64,000 nt of DNA, taken from positions 19,331,001-19,395,000 of the forward strand of contig BSBM01000643.1 of assembly GCA_027924585.1 (NCBI GenBank), read 5' to 3'. The DNA is from Larix kaempferi. Its lineage: Eukaryota > Streptophyta > Pinopsida > Pinales > Pinaceae. The notes under the pieces are model-generated. The model did not search any database and was not told the DNA's origin. It was given only the letters and a program-made list of their open reading frames with translations. Below, one piece after another: positions 10,269-21,443 of the stretch. Numbering within the stretch: the stretch's first letter is position 1; each line of letters begins with the position of its first letter. The position numbers and the translations under genes were made by a program.

Positions 10269-12135
10269 TGTTGGACCCCAAGTGATATTGAGAGGGGGGC
10301 TGAATTAGTATCATAAAATTTTTATTCTTTCAAACATTTGTTATACCATATAATCATACAAATTAACATATATACCATGTATCATAAGCAATATCCAATA
10401 CAAAGAACATTGTGCAAAGAATGTGTAGAGAAATCTTATATAGATAAATCTTCTTATTACAAATAATTTTGGGAGACACCAAACTCCAATACAAGTATGA
10501 GCACCAACTCATTGATTTGGCTGACACCAATCAGACAGGAACACAATCCCTTGCAAGTACCAACTTGTTGTTTTACAAGAACCAACCTATGAGGACATCA
10601 ATCCTCTCATGATCACAAACTCATATTAGCAAGCACCAACTCGCGTAGTCAGGAACCAACCTGAGTTGTCAGGCACCAACTTGTAGAAGACACCAATATT
10701 ATGTCCATTAGGGGAGTTTTGAGGTAAAAAATGAGCCTCAGAACAAAAATTGTACCATAAAATTGACTTATAAGAACCAATACGATTCAAGATGATGATG
10801 TCAACCATAAGGGTAAAATTTGTAAAACAAATTGGAGGGAAAAACAAAAAACTACTTTTTCTTATCGTATTTTCGCCATATCTCCTTAACGGTTTACCCA
10901 AATTTCAAGTTTGGGCACTCGTTGGATGCTGATTTTAATTGTGCATCCAACCCATACCCACACTGAATACTTATGAGGCAACCACGGCATGACAAAAATG
11001 AAAATTTCAATAAAAAAATGTATTTTACGTTTTTTTATACTTTTTTTATTGAAAATTTCATTTTTGTCATGCCGTGGTTGCCTCATAAGTATGCAGTGTG
11101 GGTATGGGTTGGATGCACAATTAAAATCAGCATCCAATGAGTGCCCAAAATTGAACTTTGGGTAAACCGTTAAGGAGATATTACTAAAATACGATAAGAA
11201 AAAGTAGTTTTACATTTTCCCCTCTAAAATTTAGAACTCTTATTTTATTATTTCCCTTAGGAGGCCCATTTTAGACCTCAAAACTCCCCTAATGCTTGCC
11301 CTATCCAGCCACCCAGAAATAGATTTGTTGTTGTGAACTCCTATCACAAACCACTTTTCGCTTTCTGAACTACTTCATCTGTTCTGCGCAAACTGTTAAA
11401 CAAACGGTACTTCACCTTTCCAACTCTTTCTACACAATCAGTCCTTGTATCCTTCTATTCAAATGTTCCTTGTGTTATTCTCAAATGCTCCTCATATTTC
11501 CGCACGAATCCACCTTGTATTTCACTTTGTCCTGTAACCTTACGCACTTCATCAAGTCATACTGCCATTGATTGCCCTAAGAATTTCATATGTTTCACGA
11601 ACCTTGTGATTGTAGAATACTACATCTTTTGCAAACCCAAGCTTGTTTCAACACACATTGATCAATCTTTCTCTTATTTATACTAATTTTTCTCAAATTA
11701 CATGTCCACAAGTTGGGGTTTCTCTAAGTCAGTAGCATCCCTTCTTCCTTTCTTTTTAGTCAATCTTATCACCCCTCTTATTCTTTCGTCAGTGTGCACT
11801 TTTGTATATTCATTGACTTTGCGGTAATTCAACCACTTGTGTTGACTTGGTGGGTCTTGCACACAAGGGTTCCATGACTTGGTGTAACTTGTGCACTAGA
11901 GTGCCATGACTTGCTGGCATTTGTGCACATACAACCTTCTTTTGTATACTTCTTCAAACTAGCTTCTAGACTTCAATGCCATCACCAAGTTCAACAATCT
12001 CTTTAACGTTTGGTGGGACTTGATGAGACTTGAGCACATATTTTCTATATACTTCTTTAAACTGGCATTAAGACTTCAATTTCATCACCACGTTCAACTA
12101 TCTCTTTGACATTAATGACAACATCAAGCTTAACA
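10269..12135 (-). repeat. Copia-type LTR with nested foldback
   Basis: On the minus strand this starts TGTTAAGCTTGATG and ends CTTGGGGTCCAACA, preceded by the TTCAGCCCCCCCTCTCAAT stretch common near the 3' end of plant copia LTRs. Next to its start lies CCAAAGGGGGATTT, which looks like a polypurine tract, suggesting a 3' LTR of a truncated element. However, the flanks AAATT and AAATC match at four of five bases, which fits a solo LTR instead. Subtracting the nested 589-bp foldback gives about 1.28 kb. The LTR holds internal repeats: about 11,945-12,035 versus 12,036-12,115 (GTTCAAC.ATCTCTTT block) and several CCAAGTC/GTGCAC blocks at 11,835-11,935. No second copy is in the window. Confidence 0.6.
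10706..11294. mobile_element. 589-bp foldback (long inverted repeat) element
   Basis: Two arms of about 250-300 bases are inverted around a short AT-rich centre (about 11,015-11,045). The outer ends CATTAGGGGAGTTTTGAGGT match, and the inner arms (AGGCAACCACGGCATGACAA and its complement) match over more than 100 bases. The left arm has extra bases around 10,740-10,830. No matching target duplication was found. Structure fits a foldback/MITE-like element with no coding capacity. A transcript through it would form a long double-stranded RNA. Confidence 0.8.
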
Positions 12136-12579
12136 AAATCCCCCTTTGGCATTGATGTCAACACCAAGTAAAACTGAGCTTTTTGTGAATACTAGCTCTT
12201 CATTAAAGTCTTATGTTGCACAATCTTGTTTGCAAATTTACTTGCTACTTTATATGCCTTTGACATAAATGGAAATGGAATATTCAATTGTCTACAAACT
12301 TGTATCCCCCCCCTGCACAGCCGCAATTTCTCTCCCTAAATTTATTCTTTTGTAATTGTTGTCTTCTATTGGTCCTATGTGCTAGCTACTTCTACTTATC
12401 CAAACCTCCACGTTGAACTCATCTAACTTCCTAGGTCGTCATATTGTTTTAAAATGCTCCCCCTCAAATTGTATTAATATTACTACACTGTACTATATTC
12501 CCATGTTGTTGCATTATTCTCCATTTGCACTTTTAACTGACATATCCAAGATTTGTAATGAATTGACGTGATTTAAAAA
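12136..12579. other. Spacer, possible copia tail
   Basis: Begins with the CCCCCTTTGGCATTGATGTC stretch (a polypurine tract on the minus strand). CCCCCTCAAATTG at about 12,460 is similar. Nothing coding is recognised. Confidence 0.35.
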
Positions 12580-12722
12580 TCTACCAATTTGTGCAACACC
12601 TCATATGATGCAAGATGGCGTACTTCAGCCTTTAAGAGGATAGAGAGGACATCATCAAATCATTTATAATGAGCAATCAATTCATTCTCCCTTTTTGTCC
12701 TTTCATATTTCTCGCAAGGATG
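12580..12722 (-). pseudogene. Short coding-like remnant, unknown family
   Basis: The minus strand reads HPCEKYERTKRENELIAHYK, one stop (TGA at 12660-12662), then FDDVLSILLKAEVRHLASYE and VLHKLVD. The balanced composition, with charged and helical residues, contrasts with chance frames in this AT-rich DNA. I cannot name the family. It may belong to the neighbouring copia-type element or be a fragment of a host gene. Confidence 0.35.
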
Positions 12723-12989
12723 CGAAATAAGTCATTAATGATGATTACTTGTCCATGATTTTTACCAAATTTAGTCACAATGCATTTGAAATCCATCAAG
12801 ACCATCCAATTGTTGTCTGTGGTGACAAATTATCCTGTATTTTTTTTTTGTTGTCCAACCATTCTTCAAACTGTTAACCAATCACCAATCATTGTATTTC
12901 CAAGATGTCTGAGCAACAACAACAGTTTGAATCTTCTACAAGCAGTCTTTTCACATTTTTTCATGTGCAAAGGACATAATTCATCAAGC

Positions 12990-13252
12990 GCAGGAACAAC
13001 CTAGAGAAATGGGAATCAAATATCAAAGAGGCTGATGTCAAGCAGTGGTACACACAAGTGTAGGTGAATCATAAACATGCAGAGGATATTTCATTTCTGA
13101 AGAGTTGTGTTGATCAATTGGAGACACGGCAACAATCAATTATAGATATTTTGAAATAGGATCGAATAATTCCAGACATTTCGGGCTTGGAGGAGTAGAC
13201 ACATCATCCTGACATGGAGCTATGCTTTTCATCACAGAAACTCGATGAGTGA
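12990..13252 (+). pseudogene. Coiled-coil-like coding remnant with three TAG stops
   Basis: A single plus-strand frame reads NNLEKWESNIKEADVKQWYT, then after a TAG VNHKHAEDISFLKSCVDQLE and TRQQSIIDILK. After a second TAG comes DRIIPDISGLEE, and after a third THHPDMELCFSSQKLDE, ending at TGA 13250-13252. Heptad-like leucines and high charge suggest a coiled coil. Three in-frame TAG codons make it a pseudogene; the final TGA may be the original stop. I do not recognise the family. Frame is lost upstream of about 12,980. Confidence 0.4.
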
Positions 13253-13623
13253 ATTTTGCACCAATCCCTTCTTTTAAGATGTACATTTTTTTAATTTGGG
13301 AATCAAATTTTATAGACTGTACATGTGGATAGCCCTATTGACATGGAACATCTTGAGATATGTACTTAGCTTCTACGACAAAGGTCCTTTTGGATGACTT
13401 TTTGAATATATGTATCTCGTATTCTTATAATGGTAGTTGTTTGAATATAATACAAATTGTAGCTATTAGAGGAATGCTAATGTACTTTTTGAGACTCCCT
13501 TGTATACGCAATTTGTGTTCCGAAGGTGGTTTAATTTGTTGTCCCACTAAATTTTGAAAGATGATGCAACCTTATAATCTAAATTAGTTATTTGCTTTTA
13601 AAATAATGACTCAAATTTCCATT

Positions 13624-14349
13624 TTTTGATGCAAAGTCTATCGACAGGGTTTCCTTCCGCACTGTCGCCAACAAACTATCAACCCAAACTACCTTATACA
13701 CCGGCCCGAAAAGGTGTAACCCTTCCCAACAACACTTGCGGAGCAAGTGCAGTCTCACCCGAGGTGGATAAGAGGGCTGCTGGAACCAAGTTTCCGGAGT
13801 TGTGTAGAGGATATGCGCACATTACATTCACACTAACCAGAGATTATAACATTCATAACATAGTATTAACTTATTCTTAGCGTCTTAAGTCATTCACAGT
13901 GGTTAACAAATATTCAGAACATCATACTCAGCATACGTATTCAAATTAACATTACTTCCTACAACACATTCGCATTAATCAACAAAAAACATTCACATAA
14001 CCCATTATTAATCATCACATCATTGCATAAAGACAAAAATTACATCATAACTGAACATCTCCATTCAGTCACCAAACCCTATGGAATAAACCTCACAGAA
14101 ATTGTCAAGACATCATGTCATGGATACACAACGAACCCAAAAGAGAGGATCAATCTCCTAAACATCGATGTCCTTAGGCTTACAATCCTACTCTATTTAT
14201 ATTCTTCTATTCTATTACAAAATGGTCCACATGACCGACTTGACTAACCTAACAAATCTTATGCTTCCACGAAAGGTCCTTTTTCCACGAAATGACCCTT
14301 TCACACCTGTTGGCTTCCGCACTTCCTGCAGATCTATCCTGTGCCAACA
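13624..14349 (-). repeat. 3' LTR of Ty3/gypsy element
   Basis: 726 bases aligning with 22,335-23,069 throughout, with roughly a few mismatches per 60 bases and a small deletion near 14,270. Its minus-strand start is TGTTGGCAC. The degraded outer end reads TTTTGATGCAAA where the other LTR has TGTTGACGCAAA. Confidence 0.9.
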
Positions 14350-15300
14350 GGCCCCCAACACAATCTTATGGCTCATCCCGAGTCACCTCACCTGGACATT
14401 GCTGGTTTGTGCCCATCCTTCACTATGCTCTGTTCTTGTCATCTGGAACTCGTTGTTGTGTACTTCTCATATCTGTCCGTAGATCTCTGGTTGCTGCTGT
14501 CATGTACTTCTTGCTCTCATCCTCCGGTCTCTAGAAACCTTGATCATCTACCTCTTCGAAGTCTATTGGTTCGCTCCACATTTGTTCCAGACTGAGAATA
14601 AATTCATCGACGTCTCCAAGGTGGGAAATAGACCTACTGCTCCAGCACATCTATTTCACACCTTGGATTGCTATCTACCGGGGCCAGGGGGCTGCCACCC
14701 CTGTTCTTTCGGTGGTTACTGGGACCACGAAGCTTCGAACTACTACCACATACTTAGAAATCTCAGATGAAGCTTCATCTCTGTGACACCCGAGTGCCCA
14801 GGCCTCGTCCTGCTCAAGGATCTCAAGCACACTCATCGTTTTGGCCCGCAATGCACCTGGTGTGCCACCGCGCGAAATGAAATGGATCATTTCCACAGCC
14901 TCCTTGGAATTCCTAACTTGTCCAATTACCTCACCTACTCGCAACATGTATTTCTCACTTATGGGGAATACTTCATTGCTTCAACTAGCCTCTGGTGCCT
15001 GTATTTATGCATTTCCATCTTCCGGGATTCCTGCCTCAAGAATCATCCGTGACTCTGTTCACCTAATGTGTCGATTCTGTCATCATTTTCCTCCGGTTTG
15101 TAGTGATCTGACCTCCTAAGTGCATGACTAGTGGCCATACTTTTCCTAGCTACCCTTCGTGTCACAACCATGTGAACCAGTATCTGTGATGCCACCGGCC
15201 ATACTGCCACGGTGTGTTTCCATGTGCCAAACATGCCTGGCGCCGGTGCCAATCCAGACCAACTAATCATCATATCTGTCAAAAAGACCTCTCATATGAA
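14350..15300 (-). pseudogene. Extra coding-like region after integrase
   Basis: Between integrase and the 3' LTR the minus strand has protein-like frames: 15,282-15,043 (WSGLAPAPGMFGTWKHTVAV and onward) and 14,947-14,675 (MLRVGEVIGQVRNSKEAVEM, then LRAKTMSVLEILEQDEA). The second frame continues upstream through two stops (IPEDGNA, IQAPEAS, SNEVFPISEKY). Composition is unlike the AT-rich background. I recognise no domain and see no clear transmembrane helix of an envelope-like protein. Related plant lineages are known to carry an additional 3' ORF, so this may be one. No function can be assigned. Confidence 0.4.
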
Positions 15301-15442
15301 AAAAGTCCCTTCTATTGACAATTCAGAATGATTGATGATTTGATAGGGTCACACTCCTGCATGTCGTGGTCCAAACCTCCAACTGCGACATGACCCCTTC
15401 TATGTGCACATTCTCTTCTGACTGGCACACCCTTCTGCTCCC

Positions 15443-15443
<1 letters not shown>

Positions 15444-15479
<36 letters not shown>

Positions 15480-15528
15480 GATTATATATATATATATACA
15501 TATAGATTATATATATATATATATATGT
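15444..15528. repeat. (TA)n microsatellite in higher-order units
   Basis: Runs of TA are broken twice by CATATAGAT, giving three TA runs in a repeating pattern with a period of about 33 bases. It lies inside the gypsy element, between the extra region and integrase. Confidence 0.9.
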
Positions 15529-15669
15529 TTTGGTCCTCATATGCTCTGCGTCGGATCATGGTGATAGGGCTTCAACCTATTCCCATTGACTAAATTCGGT
15601 AACAATACTCCATCCAAATTCTGTAGCCTACCACACCTCCGTTGGTGACAAAAGTGATAACATACGGTC

Positions 15670-16698
15670 CCAACTAGTGCATTTGCAGCTTACCAAGGTG
15701 TTTCTCAAATTTACTGTCATACAACAGAACTGTATCTCCTGTCTGAAAGTGTTTCGTCTTGACATGGCGATCATGCCATGCCTTCTGGCGGCCTTTTTCT
15801 ACTTTCTGATGGAACCCTGCGATGAATCGATCTTCGTCAAGTTGTATTAGCTTTGTCAATTATTCCTCCAGCGCGCCATCGTCACTCATCCATGTTGCTA
15901 CGGCAATGCGCAAGATAGGTACTATGTATTCCATCGGCATAACTGCTTCCTGGCCATAAACAAGCTTAAATGGGGTTTGGCTAGTCAATCGTTTGCATGT
16001 GGTGTGATATGCCCAAAGGACCATTGGAATTTTTAGGTCCCAGTCGTCGCGGTTTACATTACACACCTTGGTGAGAGCATGCTCCAATATCTTATTGAAC
16101 GCCTCAACTGTCCCATTCGCCTGAGGGTGGTAAGGCGTACTCTTTATGTGCTAGATCTGAAATTCTTCTGTCATCGCGACAATTGTTTGGTTGAAAAAGT
16201 GCGTCCCTTGGTCACTTAACAACATTTTTGTGCACCCAAACCTGGTGACCACATTATCAAATGGGAATTGTGTTGCAGTCGCAGCAAAACAATCTTTTAT
16301 TGGTGCAGCTTCCACCCAATGCGTCAGGTAATTTGTCGCAGTGATGATGTAATGCGACCCTGTTCTCTTCCCAGGTGGGTTGATGGGTCCCACAAAATCA
16401 ACGGCCCATTTGTCGAAGTCTTGTAGCATTACTTGTGGTATGAGTGGCATTTTGTCTCGTCGTGATGGCTTCCTAGTTCATTGGCATACGTCCCAGCTCT
16501 TGGCATAGTCCGCGGCATCTCCATGCAAAGTTGGCCAGCATAGCCTTGCTCGAAGGATCTTTCTAGCAGTCCCTCGTCTACCATAATATCCCCTAGCAAT
16601 TCCATCATGACCTTCTGAAAGAATCCGCTCTTGTTCATGTGGAAGGACGTATCGTCGTAGAATCTCATATGGGCCCATTTTACATAATTCTCCTGCAA
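15670..16698 (-). pseudogene. Ty3/gypsy integrase
   Basis: Reading from 16,698 downward, an HHCC zinc-binding region shows paired histidines (LPHEQ, SEGHDG) and the pair CWPTLHG...WDVC. The DDE core follows, with [11 protein letters not shown] (first Asp), [10 protein letters not shown] (second Asp) and [15 protein letters not shown] near 16,110 (Glu). The C-terminal part covers 16,087-15,674. Integrase would insert the cDNA into chromosomes. The core is split by at least a stop just before the third catalytic motif and by frame changes between segments, so it cannot be active. No chromodomain is seen at its C-terminus. Confidence 0.85.
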
Positions 16699-16715
16699 TT
16701 AACTAGCTCGAACAA

Positions 16716-17225
16716 CTAGTTTCTTCTTTTGGCTAGTGGTGAACTCGGTTGGTGCCTCTCCTGTCGCCAAAAATTGAATGATTTGTTCGTAGTGGTTATC
16801 GACCATGCCAATCCTAAAAAATGAGCATCCAGCAATCCCTCATCGATGTTCCTTAGTTCTTCTCCTGACTCTATTCGTGAGAGATGATCAGGTCCCACGT
16901 TCAATCGTCCTGGCTCGATGATAATCTCAAAATCAAACTCCTGAAACCGTAATAGCCAATGGCAGATATTCCCCCCCAACACAGGCTTGTTCACCAAGTA
17001 TTTCAGCGTGGAATGATCTGTGAATATCTTGAAGTGGCCCCCTAAGAGGTAATGCTGAAATTTCTGCAAAGCATAGACCATTGCCAACCCTTCCCGCTTG
17101 GTGGTCGTATAATTCTTCTCCCCAGTAGACAATTTTCTACTTGCGAATGCTATCGGGTGGTCAATGTCGTCGGTTCTTGGTTGCACCAAGATAACACCAA
17201 GACTGTGCGACTGATGACACATCAA
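16716..17225 (-). pseudogene. Ty3/gypsy RNase H
   Basis: A continuous frame reads HPIAFASRKLSTGEKNYTTT, then EGLAMVYALQKFQHYLLG, FKIFTDHSTLKYLVN, and NVGPDHLSRIESGEE. This is the typical order: the Glu-containing motif, the TDH active-site motif, and the DHLSR end that leads to integrase. The domain degrades the RNA strand of the replication hybrid. This is the best preserved domain of the element, but it is cut off from RT by a frameshift at about 17,225. Confidence 0.85.
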
Positions 17226-18500
17226 CGTGTACGTGAAATTCCTTCGTCCAATATGGAAAAGCGAGGATTGGTGTTGCGACCATTTTCTCTTTCAATATGT
17301 CCAAGATTTTCTGGCATTCCACAGTCCATTCAAACTTAGCTTCCTTCTTTAGTAACGTTTCCATGTGTGTTGTGATGGATGCATATCCTCGAATGAATTT
17401 CCTGTAGTAACTTGTGTGTCCTAATGTTTCTCGTAGTTTTTTGGTCATCATTGGTGGTGGAAGGTCGAAAATGATGGCAATCTTCGTTGGATCTACCAAC
17501 ATTCCTTCTCGGCAGACAATGTGTCCTAAGAGTATGCGGAACGGAGCACAAAAGATACACTTCTTGAGGTTCAAAGAAATTTGGTGCTATCGACAACGTT
17601 CTAGCATAAGCCTTAAGTTCGCGACATGATCTTTGACTAACCCATATACCGTCCAATCATCCATGTAGACAATGAGGAACTTATGAATATAATCTTTGAA
17701 TGCTGCCACCACTATTCTGGAAAAGATTGCGGGAGAATTCTTTAATCCAAATGGCCTCACCGTGTACTAGAAGCATCCCCACTCTGTGATGAATGTAGTC
17801 TTGTGTCAATCTTATTTTGCAATATTGATTTGGTGGTAGCCCAAAAATCCATCCGTAAAGGAATATATTTCCTAACCTCCTACTCCTTCAAGCACTTCAT
17901 CTGCGAATGGGGTTGGGAATGGATCATGTAGGCAGGAATCATTTAGTTTCCTTAGTTCGACGCATATTCGTACTTCTCTGGTTTTCTTGTCCTGGAAAAC
18001 CATTGGACTGATCCATTATGATTCATCTACTGATTCTATAATGCCTGCTTCCAACATTCTTTCAATTTCGGCTTGCACTCGTTCCTTGTATCTCAGGTTC
18101 AATCAATATGGCCGCTGCTTAACCGGTTTCACATCAAGTTTTAGAGGAATCCGCATTTCCCCTAACTCTCCAGAAATTCCCTTCATCTCTGAGAATTTCA
18201 TTGGAAACAAATCTTGAAACTCATGTAGTAATTCAGTCATTTTTGCAATGGTCGACTTGTCACAGTGGTCACCAATGCTTGCGAACCTGGGGTTTTCCTC
18301 CGAACCAATGTTCACCTTCTTGATCTTCAATGTTTGTTGAAATTTGTCCGATGGTATATCTGGTGCCACAACAATGCGACTACCCTTCAATTCTAGTACA
18401 TGCGTAGCCCTGATGTCATCATCATCTTCGGGCTCTCCAGTGACATTATAACACTCCATCAGCATCTCTGGTGTCGCCGTCCATTGGAGTACCATCGGTT
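17226..18500 (-). pseudogene. Ty3/gypsy reverse transcriptase
   Basis: The N-terminal entry (LKLDVKPVKQRPY) lies at about 18,110, the YMDD catalytic motif followed by WTVYG at 17,653-17,667, and the thumb/connection region (GHTSYYRKFIRGYA, then FEWTVECQKILDILK) at 17,574-17,250. RT copies element RNA into DNA. The domain is distributed over several frames with stops between 17,670 and 18,100. The aspartates of YMDD are intact. Confidence 0.85.
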
Positions 18501-19029
18501 GTCCAGTCGATGTTGCTTCAAATATTTTTCCATGGATTTACTGTAGCACAGTGTGGATTAAGGTATTCTTGTCTGAGAAAGAGAACGATTGGCTGAAGCC
18601 AATGCTAAGCTTCTCCCAAGAAGTCATCCCATGTCACAGTTCTGCTGGGACATACTAGCTTCGTGGTACCTCATCTAATGTATGTACAAACCCATGTACC
18701 CACTCCTACTTTGATTTTGATCCCTATTGATGTTGACATGCATTTAGATGGTCCTTTGGGTCACTTCTCCCATCATATTTCAGTTGTTCATACTCCACAT
18801 CTTCGCCAAACCGAACCTCCATGAGGCGTCGACATAGTGGCCAAGATGTGATGTTTGATTGATGCGCTTCCCACCATTGCGCAGGTGTAGCCTTCAGGGA
18901 TTCCTCTAGGGCCAGAAGACGTTATGGCTCTGCCACTTTATCCTCAAATTCGGTGAGAAACGTGTCCAAGTTGGGTAATCCCTCATATGTAGGTAACTCA
19001 TACTCCTCCGAGGCTACCATTCGCAGGGA

Positions 19030-19620
19030 CTATGTTATCCGTGCACATCTTCGAAAGGACACTTCATGCAACCGGTCCCGCCAGTTCTCAAGGGCCTCGT
19101 CTGAATTGGAGGATACCGAGTTGTCACTGCGCCATCCTAGTTCTCCATTCGTGGTAGGGTTAACATAATCCTCAGAAATGTTATACAAATTGTCCCATCC
19201 TTCCATAAACTCATCTGGGGTTGGCTCCGTATAGTGTAATCCTTCCGCGGGATCCAATGGTGCGATGGCTCTCATTTCTTGATTCTCGAATGACATTATC
19301 CTTTTCTTAAAGTTGATGATTGTTTGATTTTCCATGGCCCATTCTATCCCCAGCAGTACCGGATAGGGACTGGTGTTATCCACAATTTCAATGACATTGA
19401 AATCCACATACGTTCTGAGCCCTTCGATTTCAACCGGAAGTTGACATACCCGACTGAGCAGGGTGACCTTGCTCTGGTTCGCCAGTCGCAGCTGTACCGG
19501 TGACCAAGTCATTCACGGTTTTCCCATTTTCTCCCATGTCCGTTTAGTCAATATATTCACATCCGAACCCAAGTCCAAAATGATGGAGTCGACATCAAAC
19601 TCTCTGATTTGTGCCGACAT
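19030..19620 (-). pseudogene. Ty3/gypsy aspartic protease
   Basis: The active-site motif reads LDLGSDVNIL, with DLG at 19,567-19,575, where retroviral-type proteases have DTG or DSG; this variant is familiar in this plant lineage. Downstream, YPVLLGIEWAMENQTIINF is the flap-to-C-terminal part (about 19,330-19,375). A stop lies between the two parts near 19,510. The protease would cut the polyprotein. Confidence 0.75.
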
Positions 19621-20099
19621 CTGCATCTCTCTGCTTGTCTTTCTTTTATGTATGCGATTAACTTTCTGTTCCACTCATACCCCTCCTCATCATTGTAGCA
19701 GGATAGCTATTTCTTCCAATACATCTGGGTCCTTTTCCAAATCCAGGAAGCTCCCCAAGAAGGATTTTAGAGTGTTTTCCTTCCTTCACGACTTCGTCGA
19801 GTCGAACGTCGGTGGCATGTCATAGATTTCTTATTTAAGAGATGCCCATCTCCTATTCCTCATTGCCTCTTGTGCCTTCAAAAAGGTTTCCTTTTCCCCT
19901 TTTTCACCAGCGTTGACCTGCTTTCGTTGTGCTTGTGTTGGTCTAACATTGGCGTGTGGCTTATCGGCCCCGATCACCACCCCTCCTTGTGTCACTATCC
20001 CGACCGTTGTGTGGTTATCTCTGGGTTCTGTCGAAATCATCTGTACAGTAGGTGGTGCATTCGAGTTATTTGAGTTTTGCTTAGTTTGCCATTTCACAA

Positions 20100-21443
20100 T
20101 AAGATGAGGGCAGTCTTCTATGCTGTGTTCTACAGCACTACAATATGTACACTACGGCGTAGGGTTCGGACAATCTCACTGGTAGTGCCCTTGCTGCCCG
20201 CAATTGTAATAGATGATTGGTCCTCTCCCCCGGCCAATGTCTCCTCCACGTCCCATACCTACACCTCGGCCTCCGTGAAATCCTCCTCTGAAACCTCCAC
20301 ATGGTGGTCTAGACTGTCAATACTGTGGTTTCTCGTACTGCGGCTTCTGATACTGTTGTTGCCCATACTGTGGCTGGCCATACGCCAATGGTGGATACTG
20401 TAGGTGCCCATACTGTGGATGCCCGTATTTCCCCTGGTCGTATTGTTGCGGTTGGTTAAACTGCGGCTGACTGTACTGTGATTGTACTACTGGTGGTTCT
20501 TCTCTCTTAAGAAAATAGGTGTCAGTTGTCCGATCTTGCAGCAGGTCATAGGCCCTACATTCCTTCTCATCATGGCCAACCGACTTGCTGTATAAGTTTG
20601 TTGGATTTGATACCATCTTTTGCAGTTATATGCACTCCTCTGATCGATGCCCTCTGGTTTGACAGATAGTACACCATGGCATGCCTCCTTGACGAAGGGG
20701 GTTTGGTGCCCCCGCCCGCAAATACTCATGGAATTCTGAGCAATTGTCCTTATGGTTCCCCTCATTTCTGCATCTAGTACACCATCTGTCTCCATGGGTC
20801 TCCTTGCCCTTCTTGATATCCTCCAATTGAAGTGTCAAGTTGGCCAATTGTGCCTGAAATCTTTCCATTCCCATCCATGTTTTTCCAATGGGTGAAGCCT
20901 CCAGTTTCATCGCAATTTATAACGCTTCTACTTGTGTCGCAACCTTTTGTTGCATCAGTGGTCCTTAGATATGCATAACTAAGCCTGTGATGAACCATTA
21001 TTTGTGTTGCAACTCATTTACCGGGAAACTTACTTTTGCTATCAGCGTCTTGTACCGCTGATCAAATTCCCACACCGACTCATTCGGGAATTGCTTAATC
21101 TCTTTAAGCTTAGTAACATATTGCGACTCAGATTTCGGTTTCTTAAATTTGTCAATCATCGTCATTCTGACTTGCTCCAATGTTTTAGCTGGTGTTCCCA
21201 CTGGAACCTTTACAAATCTCATGTACCAGTCTAATGCCCGACCCCTAAGGGTCATCGCTAACTATCCCATCTTTTAGCATCGTCCTGAACCTGCTTTACA
21301 GTCCAGACTGCTTCGCATATAAACCAATACTGTTTGGGATCCTCGGTCTTGTTCCCTTGAAATGTGGGTATCTTTGCCTCATCTGCCATCCTAACATTTC
21401 TAGTATTGTTGTTTACTGAAGCGCTACTCTTGCCGCTGCACAT
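20100..21443 (-). pseudogene. gag: Ty3/gypsy Gag with Q/Y-rich, RGG-rich and multiple zinc-knuckle tracts
   Basis: The capsid-like Retrotrans_gag domain is at 21,255-20,998 (LRGRALDWYMRFV, FKKPKSESQYVTKLKEIKQF, VWEFDQRYKTLIAKV). Then come CCHC-type modules: CTRCRNEGNHKDNC at 20,781-20,740, CTICQTRGHRSEEC at 20,673-20,632, and a degenerate SVGHDEKEC near 20,560. A tract rich in Gln, Tyr and Pro follows (20,484-20,317, repeats like GQPQY and GHPQY). After one TGA, in the same frame, comes an RGG/GRG-rich tract (about 20,295-20,213). Two more zinc-finger-like modules (NCGQQGHYQ then DC, interrupted by TGA; CTYCSAVEHSIEDC) end the region near 20,110. Gag forms the particle and binds RNA. Several stops and frame changes make it non-functional. 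Confidence 0.75.

Noticed and set aside
19463-19825. 120-codon plus-strand frame, and others at 20,077-20,403
   Set aside because: Antisense shadows of the gypsy protease and Gag regions, whose minus-strand domains are recognisable.
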